The notes below the pieces were generated by a model that searched no databases, was not told where the DNA came from, and saw only the letters and a list, made by a program, of their open reading frames with translations. Shown here piece after piece: positions 18,372 to 27,336 of a stretch of DNA of 50,111 nucleotides (positions are counted from its first letter, which is position 1; the number at the start of each line of letters is the position of its first letter). Position numbers and translations under genes: made by a program. Source of the stretch: Paraburkholderia ginsengiterrae (GTDB lineage: Bacteria; Pseudomonadota; Gammaproteobacteria; Burkholderiales; Burkholderiaceae); assembly GCF_001645125.1 (NCBI RefSeq), contig NZ_LXKA01000340.1, forward strand, positions 1 to 50,111, read 5' to 3'.

Positions 18372-19973
18372 ATGAGTTCCGTTCAAGCGTTTCCGACCCG
18401 ATCATTCGACGACGTGCGCGCGACCCTGCTCGCGCACGAGGAAATCGCACTCGTCGATGTGCGCGAGGAAGATCCGCACGCACGTAGCCATCCGCTGTTC
18501 GCGGCCAATCTGCCGCTCTCGCGGCTCGAACTCGACGCGCCGGTACGCTTGCCGCGCCTCGCGGTGCCGATTGTCGTCTTCGACGCCGGTGAAGGACTCG
18601 CCGAACGCGCCGCGCACCGCTTCGCCGAGCTGGGCTTTGCCAACGTCGCGCTGCTCGAAGGCGGCTTGCAAGGCTGGCGTGAGGCGGGTGGCGAGCTGTT
18701 CCAGGACGTCAACGTACCGAGCAAGGCGTTTGGCGAACTGGTGGAGAGCGAGCGCCACACACCGTCGCTGAGCGCGCAGCAGGTGCTCGCGCTGCTCGAT
18801 CGCGAAGCCGACGTGGTAGTGCTCGACGCACGCCGCTTCGACGAGTATCAGACCATGAACATTCCCGGCAGCATCAGCGTGCCGGGCGCGGAACTGGTGC
18901 TCCGCGCCCGCCAGCTGGCGCCGGACCCGGCCACGCGGATCATCGTCAATTGCGCGGGGCGCACGCGCAGCATCATCGGCGCGCAGTCGCTGATCAATGC
19001 GGGCGTGCCCAATCCGGTGGCGGTGCTGCGCAACGGCACGATCGGCTGGACGCTCGCCGGCCAGGCGCTCGCGCACGGCAGCTCGCGCCGCTTCGAGCCG
19101 CTCGTCGACGACGCGCTGCGTCTGGCCGCCGCAGGCGCCGCGCGCGCCGTCGCGGATCGCGCCAGAGTGGGCCGCACCTCGCGCGACGAAGCCCGCCGCT
19201 GGTCGGACGAAGCGGTGCGCACCGTCTATCGCTTCGACGTGCGCACGCCGGAGGAATACGAAGTGGGCCACGTGCCCGGTTTTCGCAGTGCGCCGGGCGG
19301 CCAGCTCGTCCAGGAAACCGATGGGTTCGCGCCGGTGCGCGGCGCGCGCGTGATCCTCGCGGACAACGACGGCGTGCGGGCCAACATGAGCGCCTCGTGG
19401 CTCGCGCAGATGAATGTCGAGGTGTATGTGGTCGACGGTTTGACGGCGGCGGACTTCAGTGAGAAAGGCGCGGGGGGCGCCGCTCGTTATGCGCCCATCC
19501 CGCCCGACGTCGACGCAATCACGCCGGCCGAACTGGTGACGCTGCTGCAATCGTGCGGCACCGCGGTACTGGATTTCTCCGCCAGCGCGAACTATGTGAA
19601 ACGGCATGTTCCCGGCGCGTGGTTCGTGATACGCAGCGAGCTGGAGAGGGCGTTGCTCCAGCTGCCGGACGCGCAGCGCTACGTCGTGACCAGCGGCCGC
19701 AGCGTGCTTGCGCGATTCGCCGCGCCCGAGCTCGCGGCGTTGACCGGCAAACCGGTGCAGGTGTTGAGCGGCGGCACGACGGCGTGGGTCGAGGCGGGTT
19801 TGCCGGTGGAAGGTGGCGAGACCCGCATGGCGTCGCCACGCATCGACCGTTATCGCCGTCCGTACGAGGGCACCGACAACCCGCGGGAAGCGATGAACGC
19901 GTATCTGGAGTGGGAGTATGGTCTCGTCGCGCAACTCGGGCGCGACGGCACGCACGGTTTCCGCGTGATCTGA
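18372..19973 (+). CDS. Four-domain rhodanese-like protein
   Basis: The 533-residue protein is built of four tandem rhodanese-type domains, at about residues 10-110, 133-236, 265-365 and 385-485. Only domain 2 has the catalytic cysteine loop, C194 in [11 protein letters not shown]. The equivalent places read [10 protein letters not shown] (domain 1), [10 protein letters not shown] (domain 3) and [10 protein letters not shown] (domain 4), so three domains are inactive for sulfur transfer. No signal peptide is seen. A sulfurtransferase from thiosulfate or cysteine-derived persulfide is likely, with unknown acceptor. The ATG at 18372 has GAAGGAG about 11 bases upstream. It is divergent from the LLM oxidoreductase gene. 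Confidence 0.92.
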   Translation: MSSVQAFPTRSFDDVRATLLAHEEIALVDVREEDPHARSHPLFAANLPLSRLELDAPVRLPRLAVPIVVFDAGEGLAERAAHRFAELGFANVALLEGGLQGWREAGGELFQDVNVPSKAFGELVESERHTPSLSAQQVLALLDREADVVVLDARRFDEYQTMNIPGSISVPGAELVLRARQLAPDPATRIIVNCAGRTRSIIGAQSLINAGVPNPVAVLRNGTIGWTLAGQALAHGSSRRFEPLVDDALRLAAAGAARAVADRARVGRTSRDEARRWSDEAVRTVYRFDVRTPEEYEVGHVPGFRSAPGGQLVQETDGFAPVRGARVILADNDGVRANMSASWLAQMNVEVYVVDGLTAADFSEKGAGGAARYAPIPPDVDAITPAELVTLLQSCGTAVLDFSASANYVKRHVPGAWFVIRSELERALLQLPDAQRYVVTSGRSVLARFAAPELAALTGKPVQVLSGGTTAWVEAGLPVEGGETRMASPRIDRYRRPYEGTDNPREAMNAYLEWEYGLVAQLGRDGTHGFRVI

Positions 19974-20626
19974 GCGGCGCGCCTCAAGCCGTGCGCCGGG
20001 CGCGTGCCTCCTCGACTGGCCGCCATGGCCATGACGGCTTTGCATTTTTTCTTTGCATGCCGAACTATTCTGGGGAGCATTGCGTGCAGACGCCTGGCGT
20101 TGCCGCTCCGCTTGCCAGTGGCCCGGCAAGCGCGAGACCACCGTTTCGAGCCGCCGCAACGCAGCACGAATCGTCTGCCGATTCGGTGTAAACGCGCTCT
20201 CGCCCAAACCCGCCAATCCGTTTAGATTAGCTGCACTTGGAAGACTTATCGAGGGACCAGGGCGGCCACACAAGCGGCGGTTTGTCATCCCGGCGATGGC
20301 GCAAGGTGAGCGGCCAAGGTCGCTCATCGCTTCGTCCGGGACCAGACCGCTGCGCGTCGTCCACGGTGCTTCGTTCTCTGCGGCCGGCTGGCCGCTTTCA
20401 CTTCCCGGTTGACCGTATCGACCGACCTGGCGACGCTTTGCACAGCGTCGCCTTTTTGCTTGTGGCGCCGCTTTTCGCGGACCTTCTCCCTCCCTCAACG
20501 TGTGCGACGCGCCACACCGGCGTGCCGGGCTCGCTCGCGGTTTTCCGCGCGCGCGGTTATCCTGTAGCGGACACTTCACAACGGGATGCGGGCCATCACG
20601 GGCCGCATCGGTACAGGAAACTTGCT
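19974..20626. other. 653-base gap without a recognised gene
   Basis: No protein frame in this gap has a ribosome site and a recognisable product. It contains a weak hairpin at 20019-20038 followed by a T-rich run to 20050, perhaps ending the rhodanese transcript, and a strong terminator at 20429-20457. The strong terminator follows no identified gene, so a small RNA transcript between about 20100 and 20457 is possible. 4.5S RNA, 6S RNA, RNase P RNA and tmRNA landmarks were looked for and not seen. Confidence 0.4.
20429..20457 (+). terminator. Strong rho-independent terminator, upstream gene unknown
   Basis: GGCGACGCT-TTGCAC-AGCGTCGCC is a perfect 9-base stem followed by TTTTT. It lies about 170 bases before the BamE-like lipoprotein gene. 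It ends either read-through from the rhodanese gene or an unrecognised short transcript. Confidence 0.8.
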
Positions 20627-21178
20627 GTGAGCCTCAAACTGCTTACTGTCGCCATGCTGGCCGCGTGCGTCTCGCTGACCGGCTGCGACGACCAACAGAG
20701 CGACCGCGCCGTGCAAAAACTCAAGGAACTCTTCAACGCCGTCAAGCCCGACGCGCTGTTACTCAAGGATATGACGCCAGGCATCACGACGGAGGCGCAG
20801 ATCCGTGACCAGATGGGCAAGCCGGAAACCGAGCGCACCTTCACCGACGGGTCGAAGCGCTTCGAATATCCGCGCGGCCCGCAAGGCCTGAATACCTACA
20901 TGGTCGACATCGACCGGGACGGCAAATTGCAGGCCATCACGCAGGTGCTGACCGCGGCCAACTTCGCGAAGATCCACATTGGCATGAGCGAGGACGAAGT
21001 GCGCCGCCTGCTCGGCAAGCCGGGCCAGGTTGCGGTGTTTCCGCTGAAGCCTGAAACCGTGTGGAGCTGGAAGTGGCGTGAGGGTGGTGTGACCGAAGAG
21101 GGTATTTTCAACGTGCACTTCGATCAGTTTCAGAAGGTGTACACGACCTCGCGCTCCGACGTGATTCGTGGGCGATAG
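20627..21178 (+). CDS. SmpA/OmlA (BamE-like) outer membrane lipoprotein
   Basis: The start is a GTG at 20627 with CAGGA about nine bases upstream. The 183-residue product has a signal peptide ending in the lipobox VSLTGC (C20), so it is a lipoprotein; there is no Asp at +2 blocking reading beyond D21-D22, which in E. coli rules would favour the inner membrane. The body has two copies of the BamE-like alpha-beta unit: MTPGITTEAQIRDQMGKPE and IHIGMSEDEVRRLLGKPGQ, each a Gly-x-x-x-x-x-(V/I)xxxxGxP motif. It could act in envelope or outer membrane assembly, but it is not the single-domain BamE itself. It is followed 21 bases later by the patatin gene. Confidence 0.85.
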   Translation: MSLKLLTVAMLAACVSLTGCDDQQSDRAVQKLKELFNAVKPDALLLKDMTPGITTEAQIRDQMGKPETERTFTDGSKRFEYPRGPQGLNTYMVDIDRDGKLQAITQVLTAANFAKIHIGMSEDEVRRLLGKPGQVAVFPLKPETVWSWKWREGGVTEEGIFNVHFDQFQKVYTTSRSDVIRGR

Positions 21179-21199
21179 GCGAGCAGAAGCGGGGAAAGC

Positions 21200-22165
21200 A
21201 TGATACGTCGACGGCGGCACAGCCGTATTGGGCTGGTTTTGGGGGGCGGCGCCGCGCGCGGCTGGGCGCATATCGGTGCGATTCGCGCGCTGCACGACGC
21301 GGGCATTAAGCCCGACGTGGTGTGCGGCACGTCGATCGGCGCCCTGGTGGGCGCGGTGTACGCGAACGGCGATCTCGACTGGCTCGAAGAGTGGGTCGCG
21401 AAGCTCACGTGGCAGACGGTCGTGCGCCTGCTCGATCTGCGTTTTTCGGGCGGCCTGCTTGGCGGGCGCAAGGTGATCCAGCTATTCGCCGACAAATTCA
21501 ACGGCCGCTCGATCGCCCAGCTGAACATGCCGTTCGCGGCAGTCGCCACCGAACTCGATACGGGCCGCGAAAGCTGGTTGCAGGACGGCAGCGTGGTCGA
21601 CGCGGTGCGCGCTTCGATTGCGATTCCCGGCATTTTCACGCCGGTGTTGCACGAGGGGGTGTGGCTGGTGGACGGCGGCTTGAGCAATCCGGTGCCGGTG
21701 TCATTGGCGCGCGGCATGCGGGCGGACTGCGTGATCGCCGTCGATCTGAACAACGACATTCTGAACGGCCGCGATTTCGGCGGCGCGGCGGTCGATACGC
21801 CCGCCGTCGATCCGGCGGCTATATCCGCGACCACGCCGCCAGTCGCGCTGCGCCGCAACGGCAAGCCTTTTCCGAGCTGGCTCCAGCCCGGCGACGGGCG
21901 CGTCTCGGAAGACGTGCGCGTGCCGCCCGCGCCGAGTGCGCGCGTGCCCTCGATGCTGAGTTCGGTCGCGCAGAGCATCGACATCATGCAGGTGCGGATT
22001 TCGCGCAGCCGCCTGGCCGGCGAGCCGGCGGATATCCTGATCCAGCCGCGTCTGGGCGGAATGGGTATTTTCGACTTTCATAGCGCGGCGCCGGCCATCG
22101 AAGAAGGGCGCGCCGCGGTCGAACATATGCTGCCGGCGATTCGGGCGCGGCTGGGGATGGATTGA
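21200..22165 (+). CDS. Patatin-like phospholipase (RssA-like)
   Basis: A patatin-family lipid acyl hydrolase of 321 residues. The glycine-rich oxyanion loop GLVLGGGAARGWAHIG, the nucleophile elbow GTSIG and the catalytic Asp in LVDGGLSNPVP give a full Ser-Asp dyad. The sequence resembles E. coli RssA/YchK rather than secreted ExoU-type toxins. There is no signal peptide, so it is probably cytoplasmic or at the inner face of the membrane. About 60 residues with many Pro and Ala (PAVDPAAISATTPPVA) are inserted before the C-terminal part. It follows the lipoprotein gene by 21 bases, suggesting an operon concerned with the envelope. Confidence 0.92.
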   Translation: MIRRRRHSRIGLVLGGGAARGWAHIGAIRALHDAGIKPDVVCGTSIGALVGAVYANGDLDWLEEWVAKLTWQTVVRLLDLRFSGGLLGGRKVIQLFADKFNGRSIAQLNMPFAAVATELDTGRESWLQDGSVVDAVRASIAIPGIFTPVLHEGVWLVDGGLSNPVPVSLARGMRADCVIAVDLNNDILNGRDFGGAAVDTPAVDPAAISATTPPVALRRNGKPFPSWLQPGDGRVSEDVRVPPAPSARVPSMLSSVAQSIDIMQVRISRSRLAGEPADILIQPRLGGMGIFDFHSAAPAIEEGRAAVEHMLPAIRARLGMD

Positions 22166-22517
22166 GGGCCATGAGAGGGCGGTGAGCGGGAGGTGGAGCG
22201 GAGCGGCGCGCGCTTCGGCCGCCGCCCCCGTCCTTCTGCGGGCCACGCCATCTATCGAAAAAGCGACCCGAAACTTGCTAAATCGCGGCGGCGCGTGCCG
22301 TGTGCCGCCGGCCTTACAAATTCCCACTCCCCGCCCAACCAAGCCCTGCAAGCCGCGCGCCGTGCCAAAGCGCCTCTTGTTGCAACGCAGCAAAACTCCC
22401 GCGCCCCTTTGAGAAATTCATTTTTGCTTGCGAGACTCCGCGCCATGCCGGACGAGTCAGGCGGGCACAAGCCGACACCGTCCGAGACATCCTCAAACAA
22501 CCTGGATGGAGACACGC
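22166..22517. other. 352-base gap upstream of the basic amino acid transporter
   Basis: This gap must hold the promoter of the hisQ-hisM-hisP-argR genes. I found no convincing ArgR half-site, promoter pair or hairpin. A T-rich run at about 22415-22428 is the only AT-rich part. No gene was recognised. Confidence 0.35.
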
Positions 22518-23207
22518 GTGTTCCTATACGGCTTTGGTCCGGTGCTGCTCGCCGGCACGATCCAGACGATCGAGCTGTCCGTCCTGTCGCTGGCGGCCGC
22601 CGTGCTGCTCGGCCTCGCGCGCGCGGCGGCGAAACTCTCGTTCAACCGCCCGCTGCGGGCCATCGCGACCGGCTATACGACGCTGATCCGCTCGGTGCCC
22701 GACCTCGTGCTGATGCTGCTGCTGTTCTACAGCATTCAGATTGCGGTCAACAATCTCACCGACGCGCTGAATCTGCCGCAATTCGATATCGATCCGTTCG
22801 TGGCCGGCGTGCTGACGCTCGGTTTCATTTACGGCGCGTATTTCACTGAGACCTTCCGCGGCGCGTTTCTCGCCGTGCCGCGCGGCCAGCTCGAAGCGGG
22901 CAGCGCATACGGCATGAGCGGCGCGCGCGTGTTCACGCGCATCCTGTTTCCGCAGATGATGCGCTTCGCGCTGCCGGGCATCGGCAACAACTGGCAGGTG
23001 CTGGTCAAGGCGACCGCGCTGGTGTCGATCATCGGTCTCGCGGATGTGGTCAAAGCCGCGCAGGACGCCGGCAAGAGCACCTTCAACATGTTCTTCTTCA
23101 TTCTGATCGCCGCGCTGATCTATCTGGCGCTTACCACCGTGTCGAACCTCGTACTGATCTGGCTGGAAAAGCGCTACTCGATCGGCGTGCGGCACGCGGA
23201 GCTCTAA
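22518..23207 (+). CDS. hisQ: Basic amino acid ABC transporter permease (HisQ/ArtQ type)
   Basis: One of two integral membrane subunits of a polar amino acid importer. The 229 residues match HisQ in length. The conserved cytoplasmic EAA loop that docks the ATPase is seen in QLEAGSAYGMSGARVFTRILFPQ (quoted only in part), and TLIRSVPDLVLMLLLFY is the usual HisMQ membrane segment. The GTG at 22518 was chosen over the ATG at 22506 because GGAGA lies seven bases before it; nothing resembling a ribosome site precedes the ATG. hisM starts 4 bases after its stop. Confidence 0.93.
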   Translation: MFLYGFGPVLLAGTIQTIELSVLSLAAAVLLGLARAAAKLSFNRPLRAIATGYTTLIRSVPDLVLMLLLFYSIQIAVNNLTDALNLPQFDIDPFVAGVLTLGFIYGAYFTETFRGAFLAVPRGQLEAGSAYGMSGARVFTRILFPQMMRFALPGIGNNWQVLVKATALVSIIGLADVVKAAQDAGKSTFNMFFFILIAALIYLALTTVSNLVLIWLEKRYSIGVRHAEL

Positions 23208-23211
23208 GACC

Positions 23212-23925
23212 ATGATCGACATTCTGAATCAATTCTGGCGCGCGTTCCTGTACTGGGACGGCCAGCGCATGTCGGGGCTCGCGGTCACGCTGTGGCTGCT
23301 GGTGGCGTCGATCGGCATTGGCTTCGTGCTGGCGATTCCGCTGGCGGTGGCGCGCGTGTCGAAGAAGCGCTGGCTGTCCACGCCGGTGCGTTTCTACACT
23401 TACGTGTTTCGCGGCACGCCGCTGTACGTGCAACTACTGCTGATCTACACCGGCATGTACAGCCTCGAATTCGTGCGCTCGCACCAGCTGCTGGATGCGT
23501 TTTTCCGCAGCGGTTTTCACTGCGCGATTCTTGCCTTCGCGCTGAATACCTGTGCCTACACCACGGAAATTTTCGCGGGGGCGATCCGCTCGACCTCGCA
23601 CGGTGAAGTGGAAGCGGCGCGCGCCTATGGCATGAGCTGGTTCACGATGTACCGGCGGATTGTGATACCGTCCGCGCTGCGCCGGGCCTTGCCGTTGTAC
23701 AGTAACGAAGTGATCCTGATGCTGCACGCAACCACGGTCGCGTTTACGGCCACGGTGCCGGACATCCTGAAGGTGGCGCGCGACGCGAACTCGGCCACTT
23801 ACCAGTCGTTCGACGCGTTCGGCCTCGCGGCGCTGATTTACCTCGTGGTGTCGTTTGCGCTGGTGGCGCTGTTCCGCCGCGCCGAGCGTCACTGGCTCGG
23901 TTACCTGGCGGTGCGTACGCATTGA
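23212..23925 (+). CDS. hisM: Basic amino acid ABC transporter permease (HisM/ArtM type)
   Basis: The second membrane subunit, 237 residues, as in HisM. It has the segment [20 protein letters not shown] and an EAA loop ([22 protein letters not shown], shown shortened as [10 protein letters not shown]), with five or so hydrophobic helices. Together with HisQ it forms the heterodimeric channel. It lies between hisQ and hisP. The start at 23212 is set by the 4-base spacing from hisQ. Specificity (histidine, arginine, lysine or ornithine) is inferred from the neighbouring AST pathway. Confidence 0.93.
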   Translation: MIDILNQFWRAFLYWDGQRMSGLAVTLWLLVASIGIGFVLAIPLAVARVSKKRWLSTPVRFYTYVFRGTPLYVQLLLIYTGMYSLEFVRSHQLLDAFFRSGFHCAILAFALNTCAYTTEIFAGAIRSTSHGEVEAARAYGMSWFTMYRRIVIPSALRRALPLYSNEVILMLHATTVAFTATVPDILKVARDANSATYQSFDAFGLAALIYLVVSFALVALFRRAERHWLGYLAVRTH

Positions 23926-24001
23926 ACCGGCCGCGCCGGCCTTGAACGTGCGCGGCGGCGCCGCCACGCAGATTGATCCGTATTTTCAAAGGGAGAGCAT
24001 C

Positions 24002-24793
24002 TTGCTCCACACGACTCAAACCGAAGCTTGCAAGCTCGCCGTACAGGACATTCACAAGCGCTACGGCGACAACGAAGTGCTCAAGGGCGTGTCGCTCAAC
24101 GCGAACAAGGGCGACGTGATCAGCATTATCGGCGCGAGCGGATCGGGCAAGAGCACCTTCCTGCGCTGCATCAATTTTCTCGAGCGGCCCAACGCCGGGC
24201 AGATCGTCGTCGACGGCGAAGCGGTGAAGACCAAGACCGACCGCGCCGGCAATCTCGAAGTCGCCGATCACAAGCAGCTGCAGCGCATCCGCACGAAGCT
24301 CGCCATGGTGTTCCAGCACTTCAACCTGTGGGCGCACATGAACGTGATCGAGAACGTGGTCGAAGCGCCGATTCATGTGCTCGGCATGTCGCGCCGCGAA
24401 GCGGAAGAGCGCGCCCGCGAATATCTCGAGAAGGTCGGCCTCGCGCCGCGTCTGGAAAAGCAGTATCCGTCGCATCTGTCGGGCGGTCAGCAGCAGCGCG
24501 TGGCGATTGCCCGCGCGCTGGCGATGAACCCGGACGTGATGCTGTTCGACGAGCCGACCTCCGCGCTCGACCCCGAACTGGTCGGCGAAGTGCTGAAGGT
24601 CATGCAGAAGCTTGCCGAAGAAGGCCGCACGATGATCGTCGTGACGCACGAAATGGGTTTCGCACGCAACGTGTCGAACCACGTGATGTTCCTGCATCAA
24701 GGCCGCACCGAAGAGGAAGGCTTGCCCGCGGAAGTGCTGACCTCGCCGCGCAGCGAACGGCTCAAGCAGTTCCTTTCCGGCAGCCTGAAGTAA
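24002..24793 (+). CDS. hisP: Basic amino acid ABC transporter ATP-binding protein
   Basis: The ATPase that drives the importer, 263 residues. All ABC motifs are intact: Walker [11 protein letters not shown]-loop QHFNLW, signature LSGGQQQR, Walker [13 protein letters not shown] and the switch His in VTHEMGF. The start is a TTG at 24002 with AAAGGGAGAG 5-10 bases upstream; the frame upstream belongs to no plausible product. It closely resembles HisP and GlnQ-type ATPases. It lies 76 bases after hisM, and the regulator gene argR begins 37 bases downstream. Confidence 0.94.
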   Translation: MLHTTQTEACKLAVQDIHKRYGDNEVLKGVSLNANKGDVISIIGASGSGKSTFLRCINFLERPNAGQIVVDGEAVKTKTDRAGNLEVADHKQLQRIRTKLAMVFQHFNLWAHMNVIENVVEAPIHVLGMSRREAEERAREYLEKVGLAPRLEKQYPSHLSGGQQQRVAIARALAMNPDVMLFDEPTSALDPELVGEVLKVMQKLAEEGRTMIVVTHEMGFARNVSNHVMFLHQGRTEEEGLPAEVLTSPRSERLKQFLSGSLK

Positions 24794-24830
24794 CGCGCGG
24801 CTCGCGCCGCAGCGTTTGATTGCCTCAGCG

Positions 24831-25880
24831 ATGGCTCGCACGTCCAACCCGGCTCGCACCACGCAGGTGGCGATCGTCGCCTTGCCGCCCGTGTCGATGT
24901 CGGGCGTCGGGCCGATCGTCGACGCGCTCAATCTCGCGAATGAAATCGACGGCCGCGCGTTGTACCGCGTGCAGGTCTGTTCGTGGGACGGCCGCGCGGT
25001 GCCGCTTTCGGGCGGCGCGCACTGGCCGGCCGACGCCGCCTTCGGCGACGCGATCTCGTGCGACTGGCTGATCCTCGTCAGCGAACGGTTTCAGCAATTC
25101 GCAGACTACCGCCTGTTTCTCGCCAGCCTGTCGCGTGTCGGCCAGCGCACGCCGCTCGTCACCGGCATTCATCACGGCGTCTGGTGGCTCGCCATGGCCG
25201 GACAGTTGTCCGGCTATCGCGTGAGCGTCAACTGGGAAACCTATCAGCAGTTCTCCGAGCAGTTCGAGCGCTCGATCGTCACCCAGCAGATCTTCGAAAT
25301 CGACCGCGATCGCGCCACCTGCGCGGGCGGCCAGGCCACCGTCGACTTCATGCTGGCGATGATCGGCCGCGAGCACGGCCCCGAACTGGCGGACCGCATT
25401 GCGGACACGCTCGGCGTCGGCGTGCTGCGGGCCGGCGAAGAGCGGCAGCGCATTCCGTTCGTGACCGCGCCGGGCGAGCGTCATCCGCGCCTGAACGACG
25501 CCTTGCTGCTGATGGAAGCGAATATCGAAGACCCGCTCGCCACCGACGAGATCGCAGGGCTGGTCGGCGTATCGCGGCGACAATTGGAACGCCTGTTTCG
25601 CCAGTATCTCGGCTCGATGCCGTCCAAATACTATCTGGGGCTGCGGCTTTCCAAGGCGCGCACGCAATTGCAGCGCACCAGCAAGTCAGTGGTGCAGATC
25701 AGCCTGGCTTGCGGGTTTTCGTCGGCGGCGCACTTTTCGAATGCGTACCGCGAACGCTTTGGTGTCACACCACGCGAGGATCGTCGTAACTGGATCGACA
25801 AGCAGACCGGCGCGGGCGGCGCCGCGGCCAGCGAGCCGCGCCCGGGCGCGCTGATCGAGCGGCCGGATCAGGCGGACTGA
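24831..25880 (+). CDS. argR: AraC-type transcriptional activator with GATase1-like domain (ArgR)
   Basis: A GlxA/ArgR-type regulator of 349 residues. The N-terminal 200 residues form a DJ-1/GATase1-like domain (VAIVALPPVSMSGVGPIVDALNLAN, given only partly here as VAIVALPPVSMSG), which senses a ligand. The C-terminal AraC helix-turn-helix is LATDEIAGLVGVSRRQLERLFR and VVQISLACGFSSAAHFSNAYRERFGVTP. In Pseudomonas the AraC-type ArgR activates arginine uptake and AST genes, with the same gene order transporter-argR. So it is the likely activator of both flanking operons here. It is unrelated in sequence to E. coli ArgR. Confidence 0.9.
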   Translation: MARTSNPARTTQVAIVALPPVSMSGVGPIVDALNLANEIDGRALYRVQVCSWDGRAVPLSGGAHWPADAAFGDAISCDWLILVSERFQQFADYRLFLASLSRVGQRTPLVTGIHHGVWWLAMAGQLSGYRVSVNWETYQQFSEQFERSIVTQQIFEIDRDRATCAGGQATVDFMLAMIGREHGPELADRIADTLGVGVLRAGEERQRIPFVTAPGERHPRLNDALLLMEANIEDPLATDEIAGLVGVSRRQLERLFRQYLGSMPSKYYLGLRLSKARTQLQRTSKSVVQISLACGFSSAAHFSNAYRERFGVTPREDRRNWIDKQTGAGGAAASEPRPGALIERPDQAD

Positions 25881-25993
25881 AGCACGCACCGAGGCGCGGG
25901 CCGACGGATGCACCAAAACCCGCACCGAAGCCCGGACCGCAGCCCGCCCAGTGAGTACTGTCCGCCTGCCGATCGTTGAAACCTCATAGAAAG

Positions 25994-26009
25994 CGTCGCG
26001 TATGCGCAA
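25994..26009 (+). promoter_or_regulatory. Candidate ArgR half-site upstream of astC
   Basis: CGTCGC-N8-AA matches the AraC-type ArgR half-site TGTCGC-N8-AA described in Pseudomonas at all but the first base. It lies about 64 bases before the astC ATG. The second half-site, expected 21 bases upstream, is only weakly recognisable (TCGTTG). A promoter core was not clear. Confidence 0.35.
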
Positions 26010-26072
26010 GACGTATCCCGTGCGGTTTCCTACACTAGCTGTATTACCTCTCACCTGTAACGAGGATTTGCC

Positions 26073-27308
26073 ATGAACGACCTGACAGTGACACGCCAGA
26101 CCTTCGACGAAGTCATGGTGCCGGTGTTTTCGCCCGCCGCTTTCGTACCGGAACGCGGTCTCGGCTCACGCGTCTGGGATACGCAAGGCCGCGACTATAT
26201 CGACTTCGCCGGCGGCATTGCCGTCACCGCGCTCGGTCATGCGCATCCCGAACTGCTGAAAGTGCTGGCCGAGCAGGGCGGCAAGCTGTGGCACATCGGC
26301 AATGGCTTCACCAACGAGCCGGTGCTGCGCCTTGCCAAACGCCTCGAAGACCTGACCTTCGCCGACCGCGCATTCTTCGCCAACTCGGGCGCGGAAGCGA
26401 ACGAGGCCGCGCTGAAGCTGGCGCGCCGCGTGGCGTTCGAGCGTCACGGCGCGGACAAGTTCGAGATCATCTCGTTCACGCAGTCGTTCCATGGCCGCAC
26501 GTTCTTCACGGTGAGCGTGGGTGGCCAGCCCAAGTATTCGGAAGGCTTCGGCCCGGTGCCGGCCGGCATCACCCACTTGCCGTACAACGACATCGAAGCG
26601 GCCAAAGCGGCCATCGGCGCGCAAACCTGCGCGGTGATCGTCGAGCCGATTCAGGGCGAAGGCGGTGTGATCCCGGCGGATCCCGCTTTCCTGAAGGCGC
26701 TGCGCGAAGCCTGCGACCAGCACGGCGCGCTGCTGATTTTCGACGAGGTGCAAACGGGTGTGGGCCGCAGCGGCTACTTCTATGCGTATCAGGAAACCGG
26801 CGTGACGCCGGACATCCTGACCACGGCCAAGGCGCTTGGCAATGGCTTTCCGATCGGTGCGATGCTGACCACCAACGAACTGGCCGCCCACTTCAAGGTC
26901 GGCGTGCACGGCACGACGTACGGCGGCAACCCGCTCGGCTCGGCGATTGCGGAGAAGGTGGTCGAACTGGTCAGCGATCCGAAGCTGCTGGAAGGCGTGC
27001 ACACCCGCAGCGAAGCGCTGAAGGGGCAGCTTGCCAAGCTCAATGAGCGCTTCGGCCTGTTCAAGGAAGTGCGCGGCAAGGGTCTGCTGATCGGCGCGGA
27101 ACTGACCGACGCGTTCAAGGGCCGTGCGAAAGACTTCGTTACTGCGGCGGGCAAGCATGGCGTGATCATGCTGATGGCCGGTCCGGACGTGTTGCGCTTC
27201 GTGCCGTCGCTGATCATTCCGCTGGACGACATGTACGAAGGTTTTGCGCGTCTGGCGAAGGCGATCGACGAAGTGGTCGGCGCCGCCGCTGAAGCGCCGG
27301 CCCGTTAA
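26073..27308 (+). CDS. astC: Succinylornithine/acetylornithine transaminase
   Basis: AstC (AruC) is a PLP-dependent class-III aminotransferase that converts N2-succinylornithine plus 2-oxoglutarate into succinylglutamate semialdehyde and glutamate, the third step of the AST pathway. It has 411 residues. The PLP lysine is K253 in [13 protein letters not shown]224 in [14 protein letters not shown] contacts the pyridine nitrogen. [15 protein letters not shown] is the phosphate loop. GAGG precedes the ATG. It is the first gene of the ast operon and could also serve acetylornithine in biosynthesis. Confidence 0.95.
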   Translation: MNDLTVTRQTFDEVMVPVFSPAAFVPERGLGSRVWDTQGRDYIDFAGGIAVTALGHAHPELLKVLAEQGGKLWHIGNGFTNEPVLRLAKRLEDLTFADRAFFANSGAEANEAALKLARRVAFERHGADKFEIISFTQSFHGRTFFTVSVGGQPKYSEGFGPVPAGITHLPYNDIEAAKAAIGAQTCAVIVEPIQGEGGVIPADPAFLKALREACDQHGALLIFDEVQTGVGRSGYFYAYQETGVTPDILTTAKALGNGFPIGAMLTTNELAAHFKVGVHGTTYGGNPLGSAIAEKVVELVSDPKLLEGVHTRSEALKGQLAKLNERFGLFKEVRGKGLLIGAELTDAFKGRAKDFVTAAGKHGVIMLMAGPDVLRFVPSLIIPLDDMYEGFARLAKAIDEVVGAAAEAPAR

Positions 27309-27336
27309 TCAGGCCTCACTTTCAACAGGAACGACG

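Noticed and set aside
20019-20050. Hairpin with T run after the rhodanese gene
   Set aside because: The stem has a mismatch and the T run is separated from it, so it was noted in the gap entry but not listed as a separate terminator.
18402-20579. 725-codon open frame on the - strand over the rhodanese gene and the gap
   Set aside because: It is mostly antisense to the four-domain rhodanese and has a low-complexity Arg/Ala/His composition. No ribosome site or motif supports it.
22415-22440. Possible ArgR site in TTTTTGCTTGCGAGAC upstream of hisQ
   Set aside because: The half-site pattern TT-N8-GCGACA fails at the TT and at two bases of the hexamer.
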